In this document: positions 10,601 to 18,501 of the stretch, in pieces
How the letters are laid out: each line of letters opens with the position of its first letter
Numbering within the stretch: position 1 is the first letter of the stretch
NCBI GenBank assembly: GCA_963739175.1
Contig: CAVTZH010000009.1
Span: 434,001 to 498,000, forward strand
Direction of reading: 5' to 3'
Length of the DNA: 64,000 nucleotides
Source of the DNA: VAZQ01 sp963739175
GTDB lineage: Bacteria; Pseudomonadota; Alphaproteobacteria; Rhizobiales; Xanthobacteraceae
Notes under the pieces: model-generated
What the model was told of the DNA's origin: nothing
Databases searched by the model: none
What the model saw: only the letters and a program-made list of their open reading frames with translations
Made by a program: the position numbers and the translations under genes

Positions 10601-10778
10601 GTGTTACCTCCTGACGACCGCGCTCTTCTTGCCGTGATTAAACAGCGGCGCACGGTCCGCCGCAATGCCGTCAATGAGTTCCGTGCCTACCGGCCCGCCA
10701 GCGTTCGTTCCGGCGGCTGGCGACCGGCGGGGTTTCCCATTAATTTGGATATACCAACCGAGGCGTCGAGGTGCGGGC

Positions 10779-11306
10779 ATGGGCTGGGAGGAACTGCGGG
10801 AGCGCCTCATCTTCATGGCGATGTCGGCGTTCGTCGTGTGGCACGTGATGGCCATCATGATCGCGCCGGCGTCCGACAACAGCGCGCTGGCGCAGTCCCT
10901 GCGGCGGGTGTTCGACCCCTACCTGACCCTGTTCAGGCTGAACAGCAAATGGGACTTCTATGCGCCGAATGTCGGCAGGGGCCATCAACTGCGCTACATC
11001 GTTGAAGGCGCCGACGGGGATCGCCGGACCTTCACGTCGACCGACGGTTGGAGCTGGCATCATCCGGCCTACTGGTGGTTTCGGGCGTGGAACGACGCGA
11101 TCATCGCGTCTCCCGACCGCTATGCAGACCGCGCCATCGCGTCGCTCTGCCGCCAGCATGCCGCTTTGCGGCCGACTGCGATCACGCTCCAGCTCATCCA
11201 GCAGCAGGACTTCACGCCGGCGGATCATCTCGCCGGTGCCCATCCCCTGGATGCGGAGTTTATCGTTGAAAGCATTCTCAAGCAGGGCTCATGTCCACGC
11301 ACATAG
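10779..11306 (+). CDS. Unknown protein preceding the HTTM/DCC gene
   Basis: The 175-aa product starts with one hydrophobic segment (LIFMAMSAFVVWHVMAIMIA) and continues as a soluble, Trp/Tyr-rich domain (WSWHHPAYWWFRAWND). No catalytic motif was recognised. It overlaps the next gene by 16 bases, so it is probably a partner of the HTTM protein. The upstream 178 bases are shared with the divergent cupin gene. Confidence 0.72.
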   Translation: MGWEELRERLIFMAMSAFVVWHVMAIMIAPASDNSALAQSLRRVFDPYLTLFRLNSKWDFYAPNVGRGHQLRYIVEGADGDRRTFTSTDGWSWHHPAYWWFRAWNDAIIASPDRYADRAIASLCRQHAALRPTAITLQLIQQQDFTPADHLAGAHPLDAEFIVESILKQGSCPRT

Positions 11307-12634
11307 CGTCCAAGCTCCTGGCGATCGCGCGGTTCATCGCCGGCATCTGGACGGGCCTGATCCAGGCCTGGACGCGCTTCTGGTTTGAGAGCGCGCCCAC
11401 CACGCCGCTGGAGCTGGCGCGTATCGGCGTCGGCGGTGCGCTCCTGATCAACTACGCGCTGGCGACACCGCACCTGCGGATATTCTGGGGCAGCGGGGAA
11501 TGGGTGCCGCTCGCGCAGCTATTCGACGACATCGACGAGTGGACGCATTCGCTGTTCTTCCATCTGAGCCATGATTGGGAATTCATCATCTTCCACGCGA
11601 TCTTCCTGTTCTGCTGCGCCTCGCTCATGCTCGGCTGGCGCACGGCCTGGGTCAAATGGGTGGTGCTGATCGGGCAAATCTCGTACGCCCACCGCAATCC
11701 GATCCTGGTCTACGGCGTCGACAAGATTCTCGGCTCGCTGCTGCTGATCCTGTGCTTCGCGCCGATCGGGCGCGCCATCAGCCTCGACCGGCTGCGCCTC
11801 GTGCGCGCGGCAAAACGCGCCGGTCTCGCGGCGGTGGTTCCGCAATTCAGAAGTCCCTGGGCCAATGCCTGCACCCGGCTGATGCAGATCCAGATGGCGG
11901 TGCTGTTCTTCTACAGCGGCATCGAGAAGATCCGCGGCGACGATTGGTGGAACGGAGACGCCATCTGGATGGTCTTCGCCGCCAACGACATGTACAACGG
12001 CTTTCTGCTCGACGTGTTTGCCCGCCACTATTGGCTGGTCAATGTTGCGACCTATCTGACGCTGCTGATCGAGCTCGCCTATCCATTCCTGATCTGGCAG
12101 CGCGCCACGCGGCCCTATCTCCTGGCCGCGGCGGTCTTCCTGCATGCGCAGTTCGCCACCTTCATGGGGATGCCGTATTTCTCCTTTGTCATGATCATGG
12201 GCCACATGAGCTTCGTGCGCCCGGAATGGCTGTCCGAGCTTGGGCAATGGTGGAAGCGGAAGATCGGCGCGATGGAGATGATCTACGACGGACGCTGCGG
12301 TTTCTGCGTCCGCTCGATGGCGTGGTTCCTCGCCTTCGACGGTCTCGCGCAGATATCGGTGCGCGACTTCCGCACCGATCCGTCGCCGGTCGTCAGCGAT
12401 GCAGCGATGGAAAAGGCGCTCTATCTCGTACTGCCCGACGGCCGCGCACTGCCGGGCTTCGAGGCCTACCGCTACGTGGTGTTGCGCGTGCCGGGGCTGT
12501 GGTGGCAGGTCCCGTTCTTCTACATCCCGGTGCTGAGCCGCCTGCTCGGTCATCCGATCTACAACTGGGTCGCTTCGAACCGCTCGTGGCTCTCCTCGTT
12601 CCGAAGCAAGTCGGCTTCTGCGCAGCCTTCCTAG
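11291..12634 (+). CDS. HTTM-domain membrane protein fused to a DCC (DUF393) thiol domain
   Basis: A 447-aa fusion. Residues about 40-320 form a multi-helix HTTM (vitamin K-dependent carboxylase-like) region with ELARIGVGGALLINYAL and MQIQMAVLFFYSGIEKIRGD. Residues about 330-430 form a DCC1/DUF393 domain starting with YDGRCGFCVRSMAW, where the CxxC pair gives the family its name. The two domains are usually separate genes. A role in redox or carboxylation chemistry at the membrane is only a guess. The overlap with the upstream gene suggests a two-gene operon; a palindromic repeat follows the stop immediately. Confidence 0.85.
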   Translation: MSTHIASKLLAIARFIAGIWTGLIQAWTRFWFESAPTTPLELARIGVGGALLINYALATPHLRIFWGSGEWVPLAQLFDDIDEWTHSLFFHLSHDWEFIIFHAIFLFCCASLMLGWRTAWVKWVVLIGQISYAHRNPILVYGVDKILGSLLLILCFAPIGRAISLDRLRLVRAAKRAGLAAVVPQFRSPWANACTRLMQIQMAVLFFYSGIEKIRGDDWWNGDAIWMVFAANDMYNGFLLDVFARHYWLVNVATYLTLLIELAYPFLIWQRATRPYLLAAAVFLHAQFATFMGMPYFSFVMIMGHMSFVRPEWLSELGQWWKRKIGAMEMIYDGRCGFCVRSMAWFLAFDGLAQISVRDFRTDPSPVVSDAAMEKALYLVLPDGRALPGFEAYRYVVLRVPGLWWQVPFFYIPVLSRLLGHPIYNWVASNRSWLSSFRSKSASAQPS

Positions 12635-12738
12635 AGCATGATCCCGAAAAGTGGATGCCGGTTTTCGGAAAAAGATCATGCTCAAACGCAACAAGCTAGA
12701 TCATGGTCCGATTCAGTTTGAATCGGATCATGATCTAG
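12634..12738. repeat. Double palindromic repeat (GAGCATGATC family)
   Basis: Two hairpins in tandem. 12634-12683 has ends GAGCATGATC and GATCATGCTC. 12696-12738 has CTAGATCATG...CATGATCTAG around GTCCGATTCA/TGAATCGGAT-like arms. The first hairpin reappears at 43021-43070 and, in a degenerate form, at 39356-39402. It begins at the last base of the HTTM gene, so it probably also ends that transcript. Confidence 0.8.
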
Positions 12739-12757
12739 CGGCACGAGGTTGGCGGCG

Positions 12758-13462
12758 ATGACGCGGGCTTTTCGCTGGCTGCGGGCGATTGTCCTCGTCG
12801 TGCTCGTCCTCGTTCTGCTGCCGTATCTGATCGCGCCGTTCTATCGCTTCGTCGATCCGGTCTCGACCACCATGCTGTGGCGCTGGATGCGAGGCCAGCG
12901 CGTCGAGCGCACCGTCGTGCCGCTCGACCGCATGGCGCCAAGCTTGCCGCGCGCGGTGATCTCGGCCGAGGACGGCAGCTTCTGCACCCATCACGGGATC
13001 GACTGGCGCGGGATGCGCGAGGCGTTCTACGAGGCCGACGACATCTCCGAGATGCGCGGCGGCTCGACCATCACCCAGCAGGTCGCCAAGAACCTGTTCC
13101 TCTGGCAGGGCCGCAGCTACGTGCGCAAGGCGCTGGAAATGCCGCTGGCAATCTGGATCGACCTGGTCCTGCCCAAGCGCCGCGTGCTGGAGATCTATCT
13201 CAACGTCGCCGAATGGGGGCCGAACGGGCAGTTCGGCGCCGAGGCCGGGGCGCGCTACGCCTTCAACAAATCGGCGCGCCAGCTGAGCCCCCGTGAAGCG
13301 GCGCTGATGGCCGCGGTCCTGCCCGGCCCGCGGGGGCGCAGCGCGCGCCAACCCTCGGCCAATGTGCGCCGGCTGGCGGGGATTTACGAAGCCCGCGCCG
13401 CCCGGTTCGAGGCGCGCACGAGCTGTATCGACGGTGGCCGCAAGCCCCAGAATCCGCGGTAG
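12758..13462 (+). CDS. mtgA: Monofunctional biosynthetic peptidoglycan transglycosylase
   Basis: GT51 glycosyltransferase that polymerises lipid II into glycan strands. The 234-aa protein has a single N-terminal membrane anchor (IVLVVLVLVLLPYLIAPF) and the GT51 motifs in order: SAEDGSFCTHHGID (first catalytic Glu), GGSTITQQVAKNLFL, RKALEMPLAIWIDLVLPKRR and EIYLNVAEWG. No transpeptidase domain follows, so it is the monofunctional type. ATG 12758 is chosen over a TTG three codons earlier because CGAGG sits 10 bases upstream of ATG but directly against the TTG. Confidence 0.94.
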   Translation: MTRAFRWLRAIVLVVLVLVLLPYLIAPFYRFVDPVSTTMLWRWMRGQRVERTVVPLDRMAPSLPRAVISAEDGSFCTHHGIDWRGMREAFYEADDISEMRGGSTITQQVAKNLFLWQGRSYVRKALEMPLAIWIDLVLPKRRVLEIYLNVAEWGPNGQFGAEAGARYAFNKSARQLSPREAALMAAVLPGPRGRSARQPSANVRRLAGIYEARAARFEARTSCIDGGRKPQNPR

Positions 13463-13548
13463 CCAGGGCCTAGCGCAGGGCCAGTCCATCCTTTATAAGC
13501 CCGGCTTTCCCGACATTCGTGCCCGGCAATATCAGGAGTTTTCGCCAA

Positions 13549-13734
13549 ATGGCCGTCCCCAAGAGAAAAACATCACCGTCCCGGCGCGGCATGCGCCGCT
13601 CCGCCGATGCATTGAAGCGGCCGACCTATGTCGAGGACAAGGATTCCGGCGAGCTGCGCCGTCCGCACCATGTCGATCTCAAGACCGGCATGTACAAGGG
13701 CCGGCAGGTGCTCAAGGCGAAGACTGAAGCCTAA
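13549..13734 (+). CDS. rpmF: 50S ribosomal protein L32 (bL32)
   Basis: A 61-aa basic protein starting MAVPKRKTSPSRRGMRRS, the classic bL32 N-terminus, with LKRPTYVEDKDSGELRRPHH and the end GMYKGRQVLKAKTEA. No zinc-binding Cys pair is present, as in other alphaproteobacterial forms. ATG 13549 has AGGAG 11 bases upstream. It follows mtgA, which is the usual neighbour in this group. Confidence 0.96.
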   Translation: MAVPKRKTSPSRRGMRRSADALKRPTYVEDKDSGELRRPHHVDLKTGMYKGRQVLKAKTEA

Positions 13735-13745
13735 TTCGTTGCCGG

Positions 13746-13789
13746 GGCGTGTACTCAACGCGATGTCGGGCTTTGGGAACAAAGCGGAC
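13746..13789 (+). repeat. Direct repeat, copy 1 (GGCGTGTACTCA...AAAGCGGAC)
   Basis: A stretch beginning GGCGTGTACTCA and ending AAAGCGGAC, with CGATG and a GGCTTT-type core in between, recurs in the same orientation at 14607-14655. The two copies bracket a small membrane protein gene and two palindromes, which suggests an old duplicated or inserted segment. Confidence 0.6.
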
Positions 13790-13820
13790 TAGAAATGCTC
13801 GCTGCGAGGGTTTCCGCTAA

Positions 13821-13880
13821 TAATCCGCCAATGTGATTCACAGCGGCGGATTACGCCTTCGGCGAAATTTCGCCCTACGC
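13821..13880. repeat. REP-like palindrome (GGCGGATTA type)
   Basis: TAATCCGCC at 13821 and GGCGGATTA at 13845 form an inverted pair, followed by a second hairpin, GGCGAAATTTCGCC. The GGCGGATTACGC...CGCCCTACG vocabulary is the same as in the ends of the RAYT element at 45937-46557, so this may be a REP mobilised by that kind of transposase. Confidence 0.65.
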
Positions 13881-13892
13881 GCTGGGCGCTCG

Positions 13893-14276
13893 CTACGACG
13901 TCGGCGAAATCGTCCGCATCAAGGTCGCGGAGTTGATCTGGTACGCCACGGCGGTTTGCGCGAGGTTGATCGCCGTAAGCAGCAGGAATTCGGTATTGTC
14001 GAAAATCGCAAGCGCCGGCACCTTTGCGGCGCCGAGTGCGAACAACAATATCTGAACGATGGCGATCAAGCCCATGAGCAGGATTTCGGTGGTATTGTTG
14101 ATGCCGGGTCTGGCCACCTTAATCTGCTCGGCCATAGCCATGATCGCGGCGGCGACCAAGAGGACTTCGACCCACGAGAGCTTGTACCCCATGAAATCGA
14201 CCAGCGTCGCTCTCGGATCGGGAAAGAGGTACGTCCCGACGATGTACAGGATCAGGATATAGAAAAATCCCGGCAC
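13893..14276 (-). CDS. Small integral membrane protein of unknown function
   Basis: The 127-aa product from a GTG start has three to four hydrophobic segments (FYILILYIVGTYLF, WVEVLLVAAAIMAMAEQI, ILLMGLIAIVQILLFALGA, EFLLLTAINLAQTAVAYQI). No family was recognised. Base composition is less GC-rich than neighbours and it is enclosed by dispersed repeats, so it may have been acquired. The start is uncertain: an internal ATG about 27 codons in is an alternative. Confidence 0.55.
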   Translation of the reverse strand: MPGFFYILILYIVGTYLFPDPRATLVDFMGYKLSWVEVLLVAAAIMAMAEQIKVARPGINNTTEILLMGLIAIVQILLFALGAAKVPALAIFDNTEFLLLTAINLAQTAVAYQINSATLMRTISPTS

Positions 14277-14390
14277 CAGACTAAAGCGCCTCCCCCTCTG
14301 CGGGCGGCTCGATCCCGGCCTACGACTACGGGTTCAGGATGGTCTGCATTTGACATCCTATTGAGTCCTTCTGTCCCTCTGGGTGGATTG

Positions 14391-14472
14391 TAAGATGGTT
14401 GAGCGAGGCGAAACCATCGCATTGCTACGACATCTGGAAGATAATGGTTTCGCTTCGCTCAATCCATCCTAT
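14391..14472. repeat. Inverted repeat (ATGGTTGAGCGAAGCGAAACCAT type)
   Basis: The left arm, AGATGGTTGAGCGAGGCGAAACCATC, and the right arm, in reverse orientation, ATGGTTTCGCTTCGCTCAATCCATCCT (each described here in two parts by its core GAGCGAGGCGAAACCAT and ATGGTTTCGCTTCGCTC), match with few mismatches across a 22-base spacer. It resembles dispersed intergenic repeats of Bradyrhizobium-type genomes. Confidence 0.65.
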
Positions 14473-14606
14473 GCGCTTGATTGAAGGGTAACACGCCATC
14501 CATCGACGGTTAAGCTACAACATCGACTGCAACATTGGAATTTGCGTCGGATCGAGAACGCGCCATCATCGCCGCAGATCGTATGGCCCACACCGCTAAT
14601 TGTTAG

Positions 14607-14655
14607 GGCGTGTACTCATAAACGAACGATGCCGGCTTTCGGACGCAAAGCGGAC
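14607..14655 (+). repeat. Direct repeat, copy 2 (GGCGTGTACTCA...AAAGCGGAC)
   Basis: Second copy of the element at 13746-13789, with the same first 12 bases and the same last 9, and a slightly longer middle. It ends 25 bases before the start of the next gene. Confidence 0.6.
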
Positions 14656-14680
14656 CAGCCCGACACAAAGGAGCAACGCC

Positions 14681-15100
14681 ATGTACCTGATCGGCTTTCC
14701 GCTGCTCCTGATTCCGTTCGTGCTCTACAACATGGTCGCGTTCCTGCTCGACATGGAATTCACCACCCCGCTGTTCAGCGTGCCGTTGCTGTCGGGGCGG
14801 AGCATGGTGATCTCGACCGGCGATCTCCTGGTGCTGCTCGGCATCGTTCTGCTTTATATCGAGATCCTCAAAGCGACGCGGTTTGCCAGCAGGGCGATCA
14901 TCGATCACATCCTGTCGTTCGTGCTGTTCGTCGTGATGATAATTCAGTTCGTCGCGATGCCGCGCGCCGCCACCTCGACCTACCTGATGCTGATGGCGCT
15001 GTGCTGCGTCGACGTGCTCGGCGGGTTCACCATCACCATCCGGACCGCGCAGCGCGACATCTCGGTCGATCGGCCCGAGCACATGGCGCCGGGCGCCTGA
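14681..15100 (+). CDS. Small membrane protein of unknown function
   Basis: The 139-aa product has four hydrophobic segments (LIGFPLLLIPFVLYNMVAFL, GDLLVLLGIVLLYIEIL, HILSFVLFVVMIIQFVAM, TYLMLMALCCVDVLGGFTI). ATG 14681 has AAAGGAG 8-14 bases upstream, which decides the start over an open extension of 27 codons. No domain was recognised, although the composition suggests a conserved alphaproteobacterial membrane protein. Confidence 0.75.
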   Translation: MYLIGFPLLLIPFVLYNMVAFLLDMEFTTPLFSVPLLSGRSMVISTGDLLVLLGIVLLYIEILKATRFASRAIIDHILSFVLFVVMIIQFVAMPRAATSTYLMLMALCCVDVLGGFTITIRTAQRDISVDRPEHMAPGA

Positions 15101-15106
15101 CCTTTC

Positions 15107-15367
15107 CTACAAGGAAATCTTGATCGCGCCCGGTCGCGCGATCGTTGCGGCGGCGGCATAGAGCGCGGCCGCATGATCGGCGCTCGCGCGGCGCCGCGCG
15201 CGCGTCTGCGGCGCGCCCTGGGCGATGGCGATGAGCTGGGCCAGGAAGACGGCGGAGGCGCGCGCGTTATGCGCGTCCGCGGTGCCGCGCATGCTGTTGG
15301 ACGCGGCAACCGGCACCAGGCTGCGCCCGGTGGCGAATGGTAAATCCTCGGTAACGCTGACCCGCAT
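15107..15367 (-). CDS. Short conserved-looking hypothetical protein
   Basis: The 86-aa product includes the phrase APQTRARRRASADHAAALY, which resembles the APQTRARRRAEP motif seen in many short alphaproteobacterial hypothetical proteins. The N-terminal half is Ser/Ala-rich. ATG 15367 is the first start giving a sensible length. It is convergent with the preceding membrane protein gene, 6 bases apart. Function unknown. Confidence 0.6.
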   Translation of the reverse strand: MRVSVTEDLPFATGRSLVPVAASNSMRGTADAHNARASAVFLAQLIAIAQGAPQTRARRRASADHAAALYAAAATIARPGAIKISL

Positions 15368-15573
15368 CGGACGCCCGCTGTCGCGGATCGGGACAATCCC
15401 GCCGCCTCCAACGTCACATCGCAAGCCGCATGCCCCGCCTTCGCGCCGCTGCGGCGATCCCTGGCCAACCCCCGCGATTTCCGAATAATTTAAGGTTTTC
15501 CGGCACGTTAGCGGCCATCCGCCGCCGGTCTGCCAATGCCGCAGCGGCCTAGAGGGAGCCAAGCGGGGACAGC

Positions 15574-17361
15574 GTGGCCAACCAAAATCGGACAGGCGTC
15601 GATCCCGGCGACGACGAGGGCACCGAGCCCCGTCGCGTCGAGCGCGCGGCATCCGAAAACGCCGCTCCCGCAGCCCTCGACCCTCACGACATTTTCGCCT
15701 CCACCGGTGTCGTTCCCTATGCGTGGGATGTCGCGACCGATGCGCTCGCCTGGGGCGCCAATGCCCGCGATGTCCTTGAGGTCGCCGACGCTGCGCTGAT
15801 CGCCAGCGGCGGCCGCTATGCGCGGCTGATCGATCACAAGGACGGCCGCTCGCGCGTCGACGCGGTGATGAACTCCGGCATGAAGGACGACGGCGCGGGC
15901 GTCCCTTACGAGGTGCAATACGCGCTGAAGCCGACACCGGATTCGGCGCCGCTGCACTGGATCGAGGACTCCGGCCGCTGGTTCGCCGGCGCCGACGGAA
16001 CGCCGGCGCGCGCCCACGGCGTCGTCCGGGTGATCGATGCGCGCCGCGAGCAGGAGCAGCAGCTCGCGTATCTCTCCCGCTACGATGCGCTCACCAACGA
16101 GATGAACCGCTGGCACATGACCGCGGTGCTTGAGCAGACCATCGAGGAGGCGATGAAGCTGCGCTCATCCTGCGGCTTCATGCTCGCCGCGATCGACAAT
16201 CTCGGCCGCATCAACGAAGCCTACGGGTTCAATATCGCCGACGAGGTGATCGCGGCGGTGGCGTCGCGCATCCGCTCGCAGATGCGCGGCAAGGATCATC
16301 TCGGCCGGCTCTCCGGCAACAAGTTCGGCATCATCCTCAACAATTGCACGCCCGACGACATACTGATCGCCGCCGACCGGCTGCTGGTCGGCGCGCGCGA
16401 CCATGTGGTGCAGACTTCGGCCGGACCGGTCGCCGTCACCGTGACCATCGGCGGCGTCACCGCGCCGCGCTACGCCCGCAACGTCAATGAGGTGCTCGCC
16501 CGCGCGCAGGATGCGCTCGACAGCGCCAAGGCGAAACGGCGCGGCTCGTTCCAGGCCTATCAGCCCAATCCCGAGCGCGACGCGCAGCGCAAGGAAAACG
16601 TCCGCGCCACCGACGAGATCATCAAGGGGCTCAACGAGCGCCGGCTGTTCCTGGTGTACGAGCCGGTCGTGGCGATCGGCTCGCGCCAGCCGGCTTTCTA
16701 CGAATGCCTGATGCGGGTGCGCCGCGACGACGGCAGCCTGCTCGCGGTCAACGAGGTGGTGCCGCTCGCCGAGCGGCTCGGCCTCGTGCGCCTGCTCGAC
16801 CATCGCGTGCTCGAGCTCGTTCTCGACGAGCTTGCCGGCGCGCCCGGCCTGAAGGCGTCGCTCAACCTCTCGGCGGCATCGACCGTCGATCCGGACTGGT
16901 GGGCCTCGCTCGGCGCCGCGCTGCGCGCCAATCCCGGCATCGCCAAGCGGCTTACCGTCGAGATCACCGAGACGACCGCGATCCAGGACCTCGACGACAC
17001 CCGCGGCTTTGTCGCGCGCGTGAAGGACCTCGGCTGCCGCATCGCGATCGACGACTTCGGCGCCGGCTACACCTCGTTCCGCAACCTGCGCAAGCTCGGC
17101 GTCGACATCGTCAAGATCGACGGCTCGTTCGTGCAGAATCTGCGGCGCTCCGAAGACGACCGCGCCTTCGTGCAGACGCTGATCGATCTGGCGCGGCGGC
17201 TTGGCCTCGAGACGGTCGCGGAATGGGTGCAGGACGAGGAGTCGGCCGCGATCCTCGCCGACTGGGGTTGCGACTACATCCAGGGCGCGCTGGTCGGGCT
17301 GGCGACGCTCGATCGGCCATGGGCCGCGCTTACACCGGCGCTGAAGGCCAATTCGGCCTGA
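15574..17361 (+). CDS. PAS-like/GGDEF/EAL protein, probably a c-di-GMP phosphodiesterase
   Basis: The 595-aa protein has an N-terminal PAS-like sensor (about 40-165), a GGDEF domain (about 170-330) and an EAL domain (about 345-590). The GGDEF signature reads SGNKF near residue 247, so cyclase activity is unlikely. The EAL domain keeps the main metal and catalytic residues: Glu in YECLMRV near 376, Asn in LNLSA, Glu in EITET, the DD pair in IDDFGAGYTSF near 492, and Lys in KIDGSF. I infer a phosphodiesterase with a regulatory GGDEF. The start is GTG 15574. No signal peptide or membrane helix is visible, so it is cytoplasmic. Confidence 0.86.
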   Translation: MANQNRTGVDPGDDEGTEPRRVERAASENAAPAALDPHDIFASTGVVPYAWDVATDALAWGANARDVLEVADAALIASGGRYARLIDHKDGRSRVDAVMNSGMKDDGAGVPYEVQYALKPTPDSAPLHWIEDSGRWFAGADGTPARAHGVVRVIDARREQEQQLAYLSRYDALTNEMNRWHMTAVLEQTIEEAMKLRSSCGFMLAAIDNLGRINEAYGFNIADEVIAAVASRIRSQMRGKDHLGRLSGNKFGIILNNCTPDDILIAADRLLVGARDHVVQTSAGPVAVTVTIGGVTAPRYARNVNEVLARAQDALDSAKAKRRGSFQAYQPNPERDAQRKENVRATDEIIKGLNERRLFLVYEPVVAIGSRQPAFYECLMRVRRDDGSLLAVNEVVPLAERLGLVRLLDHRVLELVLDELAGAPGLKASLNLSAASTVDPDWWASLGAALRANPGIAKRLTVEITETTAIQDLDDTRGFVARVKDLGCRIAIDDFGAGYTSFRNLRKLGVDIVKIDGSFVQNLRRSEDDRAFVQTLIDLARRLGLETVAEWVQDEESAAILADWGCDYIQGALVGLATLDRPWAALTPALKANSA

Positions 17362-17423
17362 CGCGCACGGCTTAGCCCGGCGGCTTCTGGTTTTTCTTTC
17401 AGACGCTCGATGCTGACGGCCGT

Positions 17424-18044
17424 CTAGCCGTTGTCCTTGTTGCCGAGACGTTCGAGCTGCTTGCGCATCTCTTCCATCTGGCGCCTGAGATCGTCGATCT
17501 CGTCGGTTCCGCCACCACCGCCGGTGCCACCACTGGCGCCGGCCGGCCGCGGCGACGCGTCGTTGCCCTGCTGCGCCTCGCGCTTGGCGAACGGCGTGAA
17601 CATCGTGAAGGCGCGCTGGAACATCTCCATGTTCCGCCGCACCTGATCTTCGAGCGGGCCGAGCGACCCGAACGCCCCGGTGCCGAACGCCTGTGCAATC
17701 TGCGCGCGGAACTTCTCCTGCTCGCGCGTCAGCGACTCGATCGAGGCTTCGAGATAGCGCGGCACCAGCATCTGCATGGAGTCGCCGTAGAAGCGGATCA
17801 GCTGGCGCAGGAAATTGATGGGCAACAGGTTCTGCCCTTCCTTGTTCTCCTGCTCGAAGATGATCTGCGCCAGCACCGAGCGGGTGATGTCCTCGCCGGT
17901 CTTGGCGTCGTAGACGACGAAGTCCTGGCCGGCCTTCACCATCGAGGCGAGATCCTCGAGCGTTACGTAGCTCGAGGTGCCCGTGTTGTAGAGCCGCCGG
18001 TTGGCGTATTTCTTGATAGTGACGGGTTCCGATGGATTAGCCAT
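17424..18044 (-). CDS. phaR: Polyhydroxyalkanoate synthesis repressor PhaR
   Basis: DNA- and PHB-binding regulator of phasin and PHB genes. The 206-aa product has the N-terminal DNA-binding domain with IKKYANRRLYNTGTSSYVTL and TGEDITRSVLAQIIFEQE, a PHB accumulation region with PINFLRQLIRFYGDSM and YLEASIESL, a Gly/Ser linker (about 165-180) and a C-terminal coiled coil DDLRRQMEEMRKQLERL. ATG 18044 is chosen because the conserved domain begins directly after it and because it overlaps the stop of a mini-PhaR gene. It is divergent from phbA. Confidence 0.94.
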   Translation of the reverse strand: MANPSEPVTIKKYANRRLYNTGTSSYVTLEDLASMVKAGQDFVVYDAKTGEDITRSVLAQIIFEQENKEGQNLLPINFLRQLIRFYGDSMQMLVPRYLEASIESLTREQEKFRAQIAQAFGTGAFGSLGPLEDQVRRNMEMFQRAFTMFTPFAKREAQQGNDASPRPAGASGGTGGGGGTDEIDDLRRQMEEMRKQLERLGNKDNG

Positions 18045-18228
18045 GGCGCCTACGCTCGACAATGATCTGTTTGAGCACCGACCGGGTGATGTCCTCGCCG
18101 GTCGCAGCCTCGTCGTCGTCGAGGCGTTGGGCCAGGTCGCCGAGCGTCGGATCGACGCCCGCAGCCGGATCGTAGCGCCGTTGTCCGGCATAGCGTTTGA
18201 CGACTAGCGGTGTCCCGGCCTCAGTCAT
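18037..18228 (-). CDS. Stand-alone 63-aa PhaR N-domain paralog (mini-PhaR)
   Basis: The 63-aa product, from ATG 18228, is a shortened copy of the PhaR DNA-binding domain: PLVVKRYAGQRRYDP aligns with TIKKYANRRLYNT, and TGEDITRSVLKQIIVE is nearly identical to TGEDITRSVLAQIIFE in PhaR. The middle (about 20-40) is shorter and acidic, LAQRLDDDEAATG. It ends TAA within the phaR start (ATGGCTAA overlap of 8 bases), so translation of the two is probably coupled. It could modulate PhaR by competing for DNA or by heterodimer formation, but this is inference. Alternatively it is a decaying duplicate. Confidence 0.7.
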   Translation of the reverse strand: MTEAGTPLVVKRYAGQRRYDPAAGVDPTLGDLAQRLDDDEAATGEDITRSVLKQIIVERRRHG

Positions 18229-18501
18229 TGTTCGACGTCACTCCAGCCCCGACCTGGGAGCATAGACCGTTTCCAAGCGGGCAAGCCACCGTTTTGTCAG
18301 CCGATTTCAGGACGGGGGGAACATGGGGCGTTTGACGGGGGTTGACTGCACAGCTGATCCGCAGGGCGTCCAATTGACAGGGTTCAACGGGGCGGCCATG
18401 TCTAAATCGAGATGTGGTTGCCAGCCGGGTGTCGTCGGGACGCCAAAATCAACGGCTAGATCATCGGCCGCCATTCAAGCCGGATAGGAAGGAGTTACGA
18501 G

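Larger units (their letters stand above)
14277..14680. other. Gene-free stretch with palindrome and direct repeat
   Basis: No convincing coding sequence. It holds the inverted repeat at 14391-14472 and the direct-repeat copy at 14607-14655. The last 20 bases contain the AAAGGAG ribosome site of the following gene. Confidence 0.6.
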
